DNA of 64,000 nt from JAJKJG01 sp036389455 (GCA_036389455.1 DASVPW010000003.1:1-64000), one strand, 5' to 3'. Positions 25,066 to 33,734 are shown, numbered from the stretch's first letter. The notes: a model not told the origin generated them from the sequence alone. Program-made: numbers and translations.

Positions 25066-25518
25066 TCAGACGGCGCGCAGGCGCCACTGCGCCCTCTGTG
25101 GCGAGTGCGGACCCTCACCCCTCCCCCTCTCCCCCTCGGGAGAGGAGGTCTCCACCGCCCGGTAGAAGCAGGAGCGGCGGCCGGTGTGGCAGCAGCCGCC
25201 GTCGCCGCCGACGCGCACCTTGAGGAGGAGCGCGTCCTGGTCGCAGTCGACGCGCACCTCGACGACGGTCTGGACCTGGCCGCTCGTCGCCCCCTTGCGC
25301 CACAGCTCGCCGCGGGAGCGCGACCAGTACCAGGCCTCGCCGGTCTTGAGGGTCCGCGCCAGCGCCTCGGCGTTCATGTGCGCGACCATCAGCACCTCGC
25401 CGCTGTCGGCGTCCGCCGCGACGGCGGTGACGAGGCCGTCCGCGCCGAACCGGGGGGCGAGCACGCAGCCTTCCTCGAGATCCTCCCGGGACGCGGCGGT
25501 GGGGAAGGGGGCGGACAT
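25066..25518 (-). CDS. hisI: Phosphoribosyl-AMP cyclohydrolase HisI
   Basis: Catalyses the third step of histidine biosynthesis, opening the purine ring of phosphoribosyl-AMP in the cytoplasm. Family motifs are complete: GEVLMVAHMNAEAL, WYWSRSRGELWRKG, the metal-site VDCDQDALLLKV and CHTGRRSCFYRAV. The conserved enzyme ends at about residue 124; the last 26 residues (SSPEGERGRGEGPHS...) are translated from a palindromic repeat that has reached the 3' end. The ATG is at 25518. It lies 71 bp downstream of folE, an order often seen in alphaproteobacteria, and is probably co-transcribed with it. Confidence 0.95.
   Translation of the reverse strand: MSAPFPTAASREDLEEGCVLAPRFGADGLVTAVAADADSGEVLMVAHMNAEALARTLKTGEAWYWSRSRGELWRKGATSGQVQTVVEVRVDCDQDALLLKVRVGGDGGCCHTGRRSCFYRAVETSSPEGERGRGEGPHSPQRAQWRLRAV
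25112..25146. repeat. Palindromic repeat, family A, inside the hisI 3' end
   Basis: CCCTCACCCCTCCCCCTCTCCCCCTCGGGAGAGG shares the CCCTCACCC start and the CTCTCCC/GGGAGAGG hairpin with the copies at 20792 and 55048. It lies within the reading frame of hisI and supplies its C-terminal tail. Confidence 0.7.
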
Positions 25519-25589
25519 AAGTTCGTTCCGAAAGGGAAACGCCCGGCTCGGGGCCGGGCGCGCTCAGCTTCCACTCGGGCGGGAGGCCG

Positions 25590-26225
25590 TCAAGCCTTGC
25601 CGGCGCGCAGCAGCGTCAGGAAGCGGGCCTGCTCGGCCGGATCGTCCCGGAACACGCCGGTGAACTGGGTCGTCACCGTCGACGACCCCGCCTTGCGCAC
25701 GCCGCGCATGGACATGCACAGGTGCTCGGCCTCGATCATCACGGCGACGCCGCGGGGCTTGAGCGCCTCGTCGATGGTCTCGGCGATCTGGACCGTGAGC
25801 GCTTCCTGGGTCTGCAGGCGCCGGGCGAAGGCGTCGACCACCCGGGCGAGCTTCGACAGGCCGACGACCCCCTTCGCGGGGTAATAGGCGATATGGGCGC
25901 AGCCCGTGAAGGGGATCATGTGGTGCTCGCAGTGCGAGGCGAAGGGGATGTCGCGCACGAGCACGATGTCGTTATAGGCGGCGACCTCCTCGAACACCCG
26001 GTCGAGGATCTCGGAGGGCTCCGTCCGGTAGCCGGCGAAAAGCTCCTCGAACGCCGTCGCGACCCGCCGCGGCGTGTCGGCGAGGCCCTCGCGGGCGGGA
26101 TCGTCCCCGGCCCAGCGGATCAGGGTGCGCACCGCCGCCTCCGCCTCCTCGCGGGTCGGAGGCTTCTCAGGCCCGGCCGGCCTGGCCTCGGCCGTCCGCA
26201 ACAGGGGCTTCACGACTGCGTCCAT
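25590..26225 (-). CDS. folE: GTP cyclohydrolase I FolE
   Basis: Converts GTP to dihydroneopterin triphosphate, the first step of folate (and queuosine) synthesis. The 211-residue protein has the zinc/active-site motifs FASHCEHHMIPFTGCAHIAYYP and IEAEHLCMSMRGVRKAGSSTVT, plus GLSKLARVVDAFARRLQTQE for oligomer and substrate contacts. Its N-terminal 30 residues are variable, as is usual. The ATG at 26225 starts MDAVVKPLLR. It is divergent from the Fe-S scaffold gene with about 100 bp between starts, and hisI follows on the same strand. Confidence 0.96.
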   Translation of the reverse strand: MDAVVKPLLRTAEARPAGPEKPPTREEAEAAVRTLIRWAGDDPAREGLADTPRRVATAFEELFAGYRTEPSEILDRVFEEVAAYNDIVLVRDIPFASHCEHHMIPFTGCAHIAYYPAKGVVGLSKLARVVDAFARRLQTQEALTVQIAETIDEALKPRGVAVMIEAEHLCMSMRGVRKAGSSTVTTQFTGVFRDDPAEQARFLTLLRAGKA

Positions 26226-26327
26226 CTCCTGCACCCCGGGCAGCGGCGCCGCTCGCGCTTGCCGATCCGACCCCTTATATTGGAGGCGTCCGCCCGATCG
26301 GCAACGCGACCTCAAGCCAAGCACCTG

Positions 26328-26780
26328 ATGCTGAACGAGATCTACAACAAGCGCATCCTCGAGCTCGCGGCCGACATCCCGCGGCTCGGGCGCCTTCGCG
26401 ACCCGGACGCGAGCGCCACCGCCCACTCGAAGCTGTGCGGCTCGACCGTGACCATCGACCTCAAGATCCAGGGCGGCGTCGTCACCGACTTCGCCCACGA
26501 GGTGAAGGCCTGCGCGCTCGGCCAGGCCTCCTCCTCGATCATGGCCCGCACCGTCATCGGGTCGACCGCCGGGGAGCTGCGCGAGGTCCGCGAGGCGATG
26601 CGGCGGATGCTGAAGGAGAACGGCGCGCCGCCTGAGGGCAAATGGGCCGAGCTGCGCGTGCTCGAGCCGGTGCGCGGCTTCAAGGCCCGCCATGCCTCCA
26701 CCATGCTGACCTTCGACGCGGTCGTGAACGCGCTCGATGAGATCGAGGCCCGCCGGGCCCGGCCGGCGGCGGCGGAGTGA
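26328..26780 (+). CDS. Fe-S cluster assembly scaffold (IscU/NifU-like) protein
   Basis: A 150-residue NifU N-domain-like protein. It has cysteines in HSKLCGSTVTIDLKI and EVKACALGQASSSIMART, which are the first two scaffold ligands. The position of the third ligand carries a histidine (FKARHASTMLTFDA) without an adjacent cysteine, the usual form in Hyphomicrobiales. The ligand set is therefore not that of canonical IscU; a scaffold role in Fe-S assembly is by family only. The ATG at 26328 precedes NEIYNKRILELAADIP. The stop overlaps the start of yidD (TGATG). Confidence 0.85.
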   Translation: MLNEIYNKRILELAADIPRLGRLRDPDASATAHSKLCGSTVTIDLKIQGGVVTDFAHEVKACALGQASSSIMARTVIGSTAGELREVREAMRRMLKENGAPPEGKWAELRVLEPVRGFKARHASTMLTFDAVVNALDEIEARRARPAAAE

Positions 26781-27088
26781 TGGCCTTCGCGTCCGGGCTG
26801 CCGGCGCGCGCCGCCCACGGGCTGATCCGCGCCTACCAGCTCACCCTCTCGGGCCTCGTCGGCCGCCACTGCCGCCATCTGCCGTCCTGCTCGGACTACG
26901 CCGACGAGGCGATCGCCCGCCACGGCCTGTGGGCCGGCGGCTGGATGGGCCTTGCCCGCGTCTGCCGCTGCGGCCCGGGCGGGACCTCCGGCCTCGACCT
27001 CGTGTGCGAGGAGGTGCCGGCGGGGGCGCGGTGGTACGCGCCGTGGCGGTATGGGCGGTGGCGGGGCGTCAACGCGCCGCCTCCCTAG
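26780..27088 (+). CDS. yidD: Membrane protein insertion efficiency factor YidD
   Basis: A 102-residue member of the YidD (COG0759) family, which assists insertion of membrane proteins by YidC. The signature LIRAYQLTLSGLVGRHCRHLPSCSDYADEAI is split here around the cysteine pattern C-R-H-x-x-S-C, followed by HGLWAGGWMGLARVCRCGPGG. The C-terminal tail with WYAPWRYGRWR is longer than in many members. The ATG overlaps the stop of the scaffold gene, so translation is coupled. A GTG one codon earlier is an alternative. Its 3' end overlaps the convergent patatin gene by 20 bp. Confidence 0.92.
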   Translation: MAFASGLPARAAHGLIRAYQLTLSGLVGRHCRHLPSCSDYADEAIARHGLWAGGWMGLARVCRCGPGGTSGLDLVCEEVPAGARWYAPWRYGRWRGVNAPPP

Positions 27089-29765
27089 GCGGTAAGCGTC
27101 CGCTCGCTGCCAGGACCGGACATCCGCCACCCGCAGTATCCTGACTCGGCTGCGACGTGTCGAGACACAACGGGCTGCAATCGCTCGATTGGCTCTTGTT
27201 GCAGGTGGTCCTGAGAATTCCGAGCAGGCTCTCCATCGACCGCTGGTTGCGATAATGCTTCTGGATTTGCTTGTCCAAGTACTCCTGCACCGGCTGGGAC
27301 AGCCACCAGCTCATCGATATCTTCTCCATCGTCCAGCTCTGGCATGGTTGAGCTGCTCTCGAATCCTCGTTCAAATCCTTCTTGTTCGAATCCTTCTTGG
27401 GCGGGCAAGGCTTGTCCATGAGGGGATCGTAGATGTTGAAGCTGAAGAAGTGCGGAGTCTTCTCGCCCTGAACGTAGACCTTCTCCGTCGCAATCCGCGC
27501 TGCTTCCGCGAGATGACCGGAGCGCGTTGCGTAGAGACCCAGAGCCGGCGTCAGCACGTCGGACAGGAACTCTCCTCCCGCCTCGACCGGAAGAGCCGGG
27601 CCGAGATTGCCACGCGGCCGGCGATGGGCGTCCTCCTCGAGCGGAACCGGGTCATTCGCCACATAGACGATCACCGGCTCGAGCCCGAACTTCTTCAGTC
27701 CTTCGGCAAGATCGGCCGCCGTGACAAGACCGCCGTTCTCGAAATAGCCGCCATCGATCACTCGGTCGCCCACTTTGCCCTCGCAGTTGCGGATGGCTCC
27801 CGATGGGGAGATCAGGGGAAACCGGGCGCTCATCGTCGCCGCCGTGGACAGGCGGACATCTGGCGCGCGGATCGCGGGTGGAAGGCCTGCGGCCCCCCCA
27901 CACAAGTCCGCTCGGGCGGTTGCGCCGGTTGCGGCCGCGCCGCCGTTGGCTTGATCGCCATTCAACGGCCCTCCGAGGACCTCGAAGAGATCGAACGATT
28001 CCTGGAACAGGGGGCAAGGCTCCTTCGCGGCGTTGCCCTCCCGGCATTTCGCGCCCGGGATCCAGGTCGGGGACAGTTCCGAGGTCAGGATTCGCCGACC
28101 CGTGATCACGGATGTCCCGTTGATAACGAGAAGCGGCAGCCATTTGGCTGAGGATGGGCCAACCGCTACGGCTCCGTCTGCCTTGCCGGCAGACCATTCG
28201 GAAATCGCCGGGGGCGATGCGCCATAAAATTTGCGCTCGATGCCGAACGGTTGGGCTAGGCGTCCCTCGTCATCGCCCTTCGGGGCCGATCCGACGACGA
28301 CATGGTCGTAGTGGCGTTCCCAGGACCGTTCGAGGAGGTAGGCCCTGTCCTTCCACCATGGCTCCGTTCCAATGAACGGCGCCAGGAACAGGAGGTCGCG
28401 CAGACCCATCCCGATCGCGACGGGCGAGAGGAAGTCGCCGATCGTGAGGGCCTGAAGGCAGCGGCGCCAGGAGCGGATCTGCTCATCGTCGAAATGGCCG
28501 TAGTCGGAGGCAGGCTTCGCCTGGCAGGGGCCGCGCAGCCACGCCTGGCTGTTCTTTCCTTTGGCTGCCGCATCGGCGATCGCGGTCCGAGCCATGACGG
28601 CCCCAACCGATGAGCCCGAAACGGTCGAGAGGGCGAAGAGCTGCTTACTGATCGGCCGCAAGGCGCCGCCCTCCTGCTGCGTCTGGTCCAGGAGGGTTCC
28701 AAGAACCGTGACGGTGAAGAAGGCGGCCCGGCTTGCTCCACCTGCCGCCGCCATGATGATCGGGGAGGGGCAGTCGGCAAGCTCCTTGGGGCAGTTCTCG
28801 GCACGCCAGCGTGCGACCGCATCTGTGAGATCGATCTGCCGCGCTCCGATCGCTTGCTTGTCGAGGCGCCGGACGTCGTGCACCGCCGGCACGTAGGCCG
28901 AGATCAAGGCCGCCAGGATCACGCCAACGGCGATGAGCGGAAAGCGAAGGCGATGGCTGAGGGAGGCCACGATCGTGATGGGCATCACCCATATGCCGAG
29001 CGCTAACATCAGGAAAACCGCCCTGGAGAAGCTTTCTGCGACGGCAAACGGCTCGCTCACGGCGTAGATGACCAGAGCGGCGCAGAAGAAGATCAGGCTC
29101 CACGTGGCGAGACGGAGCAGCGTTTCAGTTCGGCTCCTGGCCTTACCTTTGAAGTCGCCGCGCAGGAGAACGCTCTCGTTCTTTGGCGTCCCTGTGATGC
29201 GTTCCAGAACCGGGCGTCGAAGGAACATGAGCAAGGAGAAGATGGCGAGCGTTATCCAAACGTAGACCGTCAGCTGGTTAATGCCGTCGATCGCGTTTCG
29301 CGCTGATGGGAGGATGTCGATGCTGCTCTTTGCAATCGGCTCAAGGTTCATTCGTGTCTTGTACAGCGCCATCAACACGCCAGCGAAGGCGATCCAGGCT
29401 AAGAAGCGCGGCACCCACACGCCCGCATTGAAATATAACCCTCGAACTTTAGCCAAGCCGAACTGGTAAAGCTCGTCGCGCGGGATCCAATCGCGGAAGC
29501 CGAGAATCAACCTCGCCGCAAGGTGGACGGCCGAAACCCAGAACAGAAGAGCAAAGCAAAAGCGAAGAATATTCGAGGTATCCCACTTAGTTTCAGCGAA
29601 AAGATCCTGCGCTTGATCGACTCCGAAGAGCAGTAAATATCCTACAAGGGCGCTGACGACGCTGACGCGGCAGACCCAAAGAACGCGAAACCAGCGTCTT
29701 GAGGGGGGAAGCACGAACCAGAGAGTGATTGAAGTTAGAAATAACACAATGAGGACGACTGCCAT
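27069..29765 (-). CDS. Large membrane patatin-like phospholipase
   Basis: An 898-residue protein: about eight N-terminal membrane helices (residues ~1-300) joined to a patatin-type catalytic domain. The catalytic residues are visible. The oxyanion loop G-G-A-S-R is at 342-346, the nucleophile elbow G-S-S-V-G has S386, and the D-G-G dyad is at 671-673, with long insertions between the elbow and the dyad. The C-terminus is lysine-rich and has eight or more cysteines. Base composition is visibly lower in G+C than both flanks, and codon use is more varied. It sits between yidD and thrS, overlapping yidD, and is probably acquired. Function is unknown; lipid hydrolysis at the inner membrane is an inference. 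Confidence 0.8.
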   Translation of the reverse strand: MAVVLIVLFLTSITLWFVLPPSRRWFRVLWVCRVSVVSALVGYLLLFGVDQAQDLFAETKWDTSNILRFCFALLFWVSAVHLAARLILGFRDWIPRDELYQFGLAKVRGLYFNAGVWVPRFLAWIAFAGVLMALYKTRMNLEPIAKSSIDILPSARNAIDGINQLTVYVWITLAIFSLLMFLRRPVLERITGTPKNESVLLRGDFKGKARSRTETLLRLATWSLIFFCAALVIYAVSEPFAVAESFSRAVFLMLALGIWVMPITIVASLSHRLRFPLIAVGVILAALISAYVPAVHDVRRLDKQAIGARQIDLTDAVARWRAENCPKELADCPSPIIMAAAGGASRAAFFTVTVLGTLLDQTQQEGGALRPISKQLFALSTVSGSSVGAVMARTAIADAAAKGKNSQAWLRGPCQAKPASDYGHFDDEQIRSWRRCLQALTIGDFLSPVAIGMGLRDLLFLAPFIGTEPWWKDRAYLLERSWERHYDHVVVGSAPKGDDEGRLAQPFGIERKFYGASPPAISEWSAGKADGAVAVGPSSAKWLPLLVINGTSVITGRRILTSELSPTWIPGAKCREGNAAKEPCPLFQESFDLFEVLGGPLNGDQANGGAAATGATARADLCGGAAGLPPAIRAPDVRLSTAATMSARFPLISPSGAIRNCEGKVGDRVIDGGYFENGGLVTAADLAEGLKKFGLEPVIVYVANDPVPLEEDAHRRPRGNLGPALPVEAGGEFLSDVLTPALGLYATRSGHLAEAARIATEKVYVQGEKTPHFFSFNIYDPLMDKPCPPKKDSNKKDLNEDSRAAQPCQSWTMEKISMSWWLSQPVQEYLDKQIQKHYRNQRSMESLLGILRTTCNKSQSSDCSPLCLDTSQPSQDTAGGGCPVLAASGRLPPREAAR

Positions 29766-29940
29766 GGCGCTCTCCTAACCATCCAGATGCTAGCAGCCGT
29801 TGGGATGCTTGCAAGTCCATCATACCCGCTTTGAGCCGTCTGATGTTGCAGAGTACTCCTCCGTACGGTACGGGTCCGGTCACCGGCTGCAGCAACCCCG
29901 CTTACCTGCCTCGTTCGCAGGAGTGAGCAAGGAGTTCCCG

Positions 29941-31959
29941 ATGATCACCCTGACATTTCCCGACGGCGCAGAGCGGCAGTACGAGGCCGGGGTCACCGGC
30001 CGCGCGGTCGCGGAAGGCATCGCTAAGTCGCTCGCGAAGCGCACGGTCGCGATGGCGCTCGACGGCGTCGTGAGCGACCTCGGCGACCCGATCTCCCGCG
30101 ACGCCAAGATCGAGTTCATTTCGCGGGAGGACCCGCGCGCTCTCGAGCTGATCCGCCACGACTGCGCCCACGTCCTCGCCGAGGCCGTGCAGGCGCTTTA
30201 TCCCGGCACGCAGGTGACGATCGGGCCGGTGATCGAGAACGGCTTCTATTACGACTTCGCCCGTCCCGAGCCGTTCACGCCCGACGACTTTCCGGCGATC
30301 GAGGCGAAGATGCGGGAGATCGTCGCCCGCGACAGACCCTTCACCAAGGAGGTCTGGAGCCGGGACAAGGCCAAAGAGGTGTTCCGGGAGAAGGGCGAGC
30401 TGTTCAAAGTCGAGCTCGTCGACGCGATCCCGGAGGGCGAGGACGTCAAGATCTACGCGCAGGGCGACTGGTTCGACCTCTGCCGCGGGCCGCACATGAC
30501 CTCCACGGCCAAGGTCGGCACCGCCTTCCGGCTCATGAAGGTCGCGGGCGCCTACTGGCGCGGCGATTCCACGAAGCCCATGCTGACGCGCATCTACGGC
30601 ACCGCATGGGCTTCGCAGGAGGACCTCGAGCGTTACCTGAAGCAGCTCGAGGAAGCCGAGCGGCGCGACCACCGGCGGCTCGGGCGCGAGATGGACCTGT
30701 TCCACTTCCAGGAGGAGGGGCCCGGCGTGGTGTTCTGGCACCCCAAGGGCTGGACCTTGTTCCAGGAGCTGATCGCCTACATGCGCCGGCGCCTGAAGGA
30801 GGACTACCAGGAGGTCAACGCGCCGCAGATCCTCGACAAGTCCTTGTGGGAGACCTCGGGCCACTGGGACTGGTACCGGGAGAACATGTTCGTCACGCAG
30901 ACCGAGGACGAGCGCGTCTTCGCGATCAAGCCGATGAACTGCCCGGGGCATGTGCAGATCTTCAAGCATGGCCTCAAGTCCTACCGTGATCTACCTCTGA
31001 GATTGGCAGAATTCGGCGCGGTCTCGCGCTACGAGCCGTCCGGTGCCCTGCACGGGCTGATGCGGGTCCGCGCCTTCACCCAGGACGACGCCCACATCTT
31101 CTGCACCGAGGACCAGCTCGCCGCCGAGTGCCTCAAGATCAACGACCTGATCCTGTCCACCTACGCCGACTTCGGCTTCGAGGACGACATCGTCGTCAAG
31201 CTCTCGACGCGCCCCGAGAAGCGGGTCGGCACGGACGCCATGTGGGACCACGCCGAGGCCGTGATGGGCCGGGTGCTGGACGAGATCGCGGCCCGGTCCG
31301 GCAACCGGATCAGGACCTCCGTCAACCCGGGGGAGGGCGCCTTCTACGGGCCGAAGTTCGAGTACGTCCTGCGCGACGCCATCGGGCGCGACTGGCAGTG
31401 CGGCACGACGCAGGTCGACTTCAACCTGCCGGAGCGCTTCGGCGCCTTCTACATCGATCACGACGGCGCCAAGAAGACGCCGGTGATGGTTCACCGGGCG
31501 ATCTGCGGCTCGATGGAGCGCTTCGCCGGCATCCTGATCGAGCACTACGCCGGCCACTTCCCGCTCTGGCTCGCGCCGGTGCAGGCGGTCGTCGCGACCA
31601 TCACCTCGGAGGCCGACGACTACGCCCGCGAGGTCCTAAGCGCCGCCGCGAGGGCGGGCCTCAGGGTCGAGGCGGACCTGCGCAACGAGAAGATCAACTA
31701 CAAGGTCCGCGAGCACTCGCTCGCGAAGGTGCCGGTGCTGCTGGTGGTCGGGCGCAAGGAGGCGGCCGAGCGCACGGTCTCGATCCGGCGCCTGGGATCA
31801 CAGGAGCAAAGGTCCGCAGGATTGCAGGACGCTCTCGCGGCCCTCGCCGCGGAGGCGGCGGCGCCCGACCGGCGCCAGCCTCTTCCCGAGGATCGGGGCG
31901 TGCCCGACGGGCACGCCACCCTCGACGGGCATCACGTCATCGCGCGCACCGTGGCCTGA
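29941..31959 (+). CDS. thrS: Threonyl-tRNA synthetase
   Basis: Charges tRNA-Thr. Domain order: TGS (MITLTFPDGAERQYEAGVTG, residues 1-60), editing domain with its H-x-x-x-H site (RHDCAHVLAEAVQALYP), catalytic core with NCPGHVQIFKHGLKSYR, motif 2 (SRYEPSGALHGLMRVRAFTQDDAHIF) and motif 3 (MVHRAICGSMERFAGILIEHYAG). The anticodon-binding domain is VQAVVATITSEADDYAREVL to the end. The 672 residues include a roughly 25-residue Gln/Arg/Pro-rich C-terminal extension. The ATG at 29941 has AAGGAG seven bases upstream. Its 3' end overlaps the convergent DUF1127 gene. No leader element is evident in the 175-bp gap to the patatin. Confidence 0.97.
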   Translation: MITLTFPDGAERQYEAGVTGRAVAEGIAKSLAKRTVAMALDGVVSDLGDPISRDAKIEFISREDPRALELIRHDCAHVLAEAVQALYPGTQVTIGPVIENGFYYDFARPEPFTPDDFPAIEAKMREIVARDRPFTKEVWSRDKAKEVFREKGELFKVELVDAIPEGEDVKIYAQGDWFDLCRGPHMTSTAKVGTAFRLMKVAGAYWRGDSTKPMLTRIYGTAWASQEDLERYLKQLEEAERRDHRRLGREMDLFHFQEEGPGVVFWHPKGWTLFQELIAYMRRRLKEDYQEVNAPQILDKSLWETSGHWDWYRENMFVTQTEDERVFAIKPMNCPGHVQIFKHGLKSYRDLPLRLAEFGAVSRYEPSGALHGLMRVRAFTQDDAHIFCTEDQLAAECLKINDLILSTYADFGFEDDIVVKLSTRPEKRVGTDAMWDHAEAVMGRVLDEIAARSGNRIRTSVNPGEGAFYGPKFEYVLRDAIGRDWQCGTTQVDFNLPERFGAFYIDHDGAKKTPVMVHRAICGSMERFAGILIEHYAGHFPLWLAPVQAVVATITSEADDYAREVLSAAARAGLRVEADLRNEKINYKVREHSLAKVPVLLVVGRKEAAERTVSIRRLGSQEQRSAGLQDALAALAAEAAAPDRRQPLPEDRGVPDGHATLDGHHVIARTVA

Positions 31960-32206
31960 TCGGCGGCGCCGTCACCGGCCTCGCCCGCCTGGGCTCGGGA
32001 CCGTCCCAGGGCCAGCGGCCGCACTCCCGGGCGGCGTCGCCGCGCGACAGGCCGATGTCCTCGAGCTGCTCGTCCGAGAGGAGCCCGAGGTCGCGCCGCT
32101 GGCGGGACCGCTCGAGGCAGGCCTGCAGCCAGGCCGCGAAGGCGCCGGTCCGGCGGGGCGCCGGCGAGCGGAGAGCGGGGACGACGCGGGTGTAGACGGT
32201 GTCCAT
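31937..32206 (-). CDS. DUF1127 family small protein
   Basis: An 89-residue DUF1127 protein with the basic helix AAWLQACLERSRQRRDLGLLSDEQLEDIGLSRGDAARE read in two parts: the hydrophobic/basic helix, then the acidic LSDEQLEDIGLS motif. These small proteins are widespread in alphaproteobacteria; some bind RNA and influence phosphate or carbon metabolism, often under stress regulators. The reading frame overlaps the thrS 3' end by 23 bp on the opposite strand. It is divergent from an ArsR-type regulator at 32333 (126-bp gap), which may control it. Confidence 0.85.
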   Translation of the reverse strand: MDTVYTRVVPALRSPAPRRTGAFAAWLQACLERSRQRRDLGLLSDEQLEDIGLSRGDAARECGRWPWDGPEPRRARPVTAPPIRPRCAR

Positions 32207-32332
32207 GGGAACCTCCGGTGCTGATGGGCGCAGGATCGCGGTTATCCGTGCGCAAGTCGCGGCCGATCGCTTCGCCCGCCGCCGAAGCGATTGCTGGTGC
32301 GGCGGCGGTGTCCCTGGGCTAGGCTCGACCCC

Positions 32333-33055
32333 ATGAGCTCGGACATGGACCTCGCCTGGATCGCCTCCGTCGTCGGCGACCCGGCCCGCGTGCGCATCCT
32401 CCTCGCGCTGATGGACGGGCGCGCCCGCACCGCGAAGGAGCTGGCGTTCCTCGCCCGCATCGCGCCGCCGACCGCGAGCGGGCACCTCGCGAAGCTCCTG
32501 GACGGGCGCCTCGTCGCGGTCGAGCCGCAGGGACGGCACCGCTACTACCGCCTCGCGTCGCCCCTCGTCGGGCAGATGGTCGAGACCCTGTCGATCGTCG
32601 CCGCCGAGACGCAGCCGGCGGACCCGCGCCTGCGTCGGGTCGATGAGCGACTCGCGACGGCGCGCACATGCTACGACCACCTCGCGGGACGGCTCGGCGT
32701 CGCCGTCGCGGACGCGCTCCAGGCGAACGGGCACGTGGCGTTCGGCGACGGGTCGGGCGAGGTGACCGCGAGCGGTCGGGACTTCTTCGCAAGGCTCGGG
32801 GTCCTGCTCGACGACCGCGGCGGGGGCCGGGTGTTCTGCAAGCCTTGCCTCGACTGGACCGAGCGCCGTCACCACCTCGCCGGCGCCGTCGGCGCGGCCT
32901 TCTGCAGCCATTGCCTGTCAGCCGGCTGGGTCCGCCGGCAGCGCGACGGCCGGGCCCTCTACGTCTCGCCGGAAGGCCGCGCCGCCTTCGCGGAGCTTTT
33001 GGGGATCGACGCCCGCACGCTCACCTACCGCACGCGGGAAGCCGCGGCGGCGTGA
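32333..33055 (+). CDS. ArsR-family helix-turn-helix regulator with C-terminal Cys/His domain
   Basis: A 240-residue regulator. The N-terminal winged helix reads DPARVRILLALMDGRARTAKELAFLA, then IAPPTASGHLAKLLDGRLVAV with the wing RHRYYRLASPLV. The C-terminal half has VFCKPCLDWTERRHHLAGAVG and AAFCSHCLSAGWV, two cysteine pairs that could bind metal or sense redox state. This longer ArsR form (about 225-240 residues) is common in Proteobacteria, and its ligand is unknown. The ATG at 32333 follows an upstream in-frame start that adds non-conserved sequence. It is divergent from the DUF1127 gene. Confidence 0.85.
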   Translation: MSSDMDLAWIASVVGDPARVRILLALMDGRARTAKELAFLARIAPPTASGHLAKLLDGRLVAVEPQGRHRYYRLASPLVGQMVETLSIVAAETQPADPRLRRVDERLATARTCYDHLAGRLGVAVADALQANGHVAFGDGSGEVTASGRDFFARLGVLLDDRGGGRVFCKPCLDWTERRHHLAGAVGAAFCSHCLSAGWVRRQRDGRALYVSPEGRAAFAELLGIDARTLTYRTREAAAA

Positions 33056-33091
33056 AGGCGGTTCGGTCAGGATGCGCTTCCGCGCGGGGGG

Positions 33092-33322
33092 TCACTCCTG
33101 CGCCGCACCGAAGAACTCGAGCTCTCTTTCGAGCTCGAGCCGGCGCGGCGTCCCGCCGGCGCCCGCGCCGGCGGCCGCGACCAGGATCTCCCGGTAGCGC
33201 TCGATGCCCAGCATCACCAGCCGGTCTCGCCCGTTGCGCGTGATCAGCAAGGGTTGGTTCAGGGCCTCGTCAGAGTGCACACTGAAATTGCGGATCAGGT
33301 CCGCACTGGTTACGCGCCGCAT
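33092..33322 (-). CDS. Orphan Phd/YefM-type antitoxin
   Basis: A 76-residue protein of the prevent-host-death/YefM type. The N-terminal DNA-binding part (MRRVTSADLIRNFSVHSDEAL) is followed by QPLLITRNGRDRLVMLGIERYREIL, the usual antitoxin strand-turn-helix block. The C-terminal part is short and Ala/Gly-rich, then ends in a charged helix. No toxin (RelE/Doc/VapC-like) gene was recognised on either side, so it may be an orphan or its toxin may have been lost. It is convergent with the ArsR gene and adjacent to an AT-rich non-coding stretch. Confidence 0.78.
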   Translation of the reverse strand: MRRVTSADLIRNFSVHSDEALNQPLLITRNGRDRLVMLGIERYREILVAAAGAGAGGTPRRLELERELEFFGAAQE

Positions 33323-33734
33323 CGATGACCTTGCGTGCCGGTGACGGTCGGACTCTCGACCTTGTTTCTTGCCGACAGCTTACCGGAACGAGGCGTTTTG
33401 AAGGTGTTTTCAAGCCGTCCGCGACGGTTGTTCTGGCACGCGCTGACTCGATACATCGGAATAGTTGAAGTAAGTGGGTAGATGTTGAGTCTGGACAGTT
33501 AGGTAAGAACCCCATCTTGCATCTCTCTCCAAAAATGAACGCCACATGAACCATACTTTTGAGCGTAGCAATTTAGATTATTCTCCCACGATGTGCTCGA
33601 TCAACATACCACAAACTTCTGACACATTTTTCCACTTGAGAATAGATTGACCGGAAGACTCCCCGATACTTGTTTTGCGTATTTCCTGGAGTCTTCAAAA
33701 GCGCGGCTTTGGGCCGCCCAAAAGGAAGACGAAG
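33323..33734. other. AT-rich non-coding stretch upstream of the TAXI gene
   Basis: About 410 bp, clearly less GC-rich than the surroundings, with no convincing gene. The only minus-strand reading frame here lacks conservation features. Positions about 33560-33670 (TTTAGATTATTCTCCC, TTGAGAATAGATTGACC) look promoter-like for the TAXI gene. It may be a remnant of an acquired segment that also brought the antitoxin gene. Confidence 0.4.

Noticed and set aside
29766..29940. Possible T-box or attenuator leader upstream of thrS
   Set aside because: No stem I/antiterminator pattern, specifier loop or terminator hairpin was found; such leaders are also uncommon in this group.
33270..33554. 94-residue minus-strand frame overlapping the antitoxin start
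   Set aside because: No conserved features, no ribosome site and overlap with the antitoxin; not a credible toxin.
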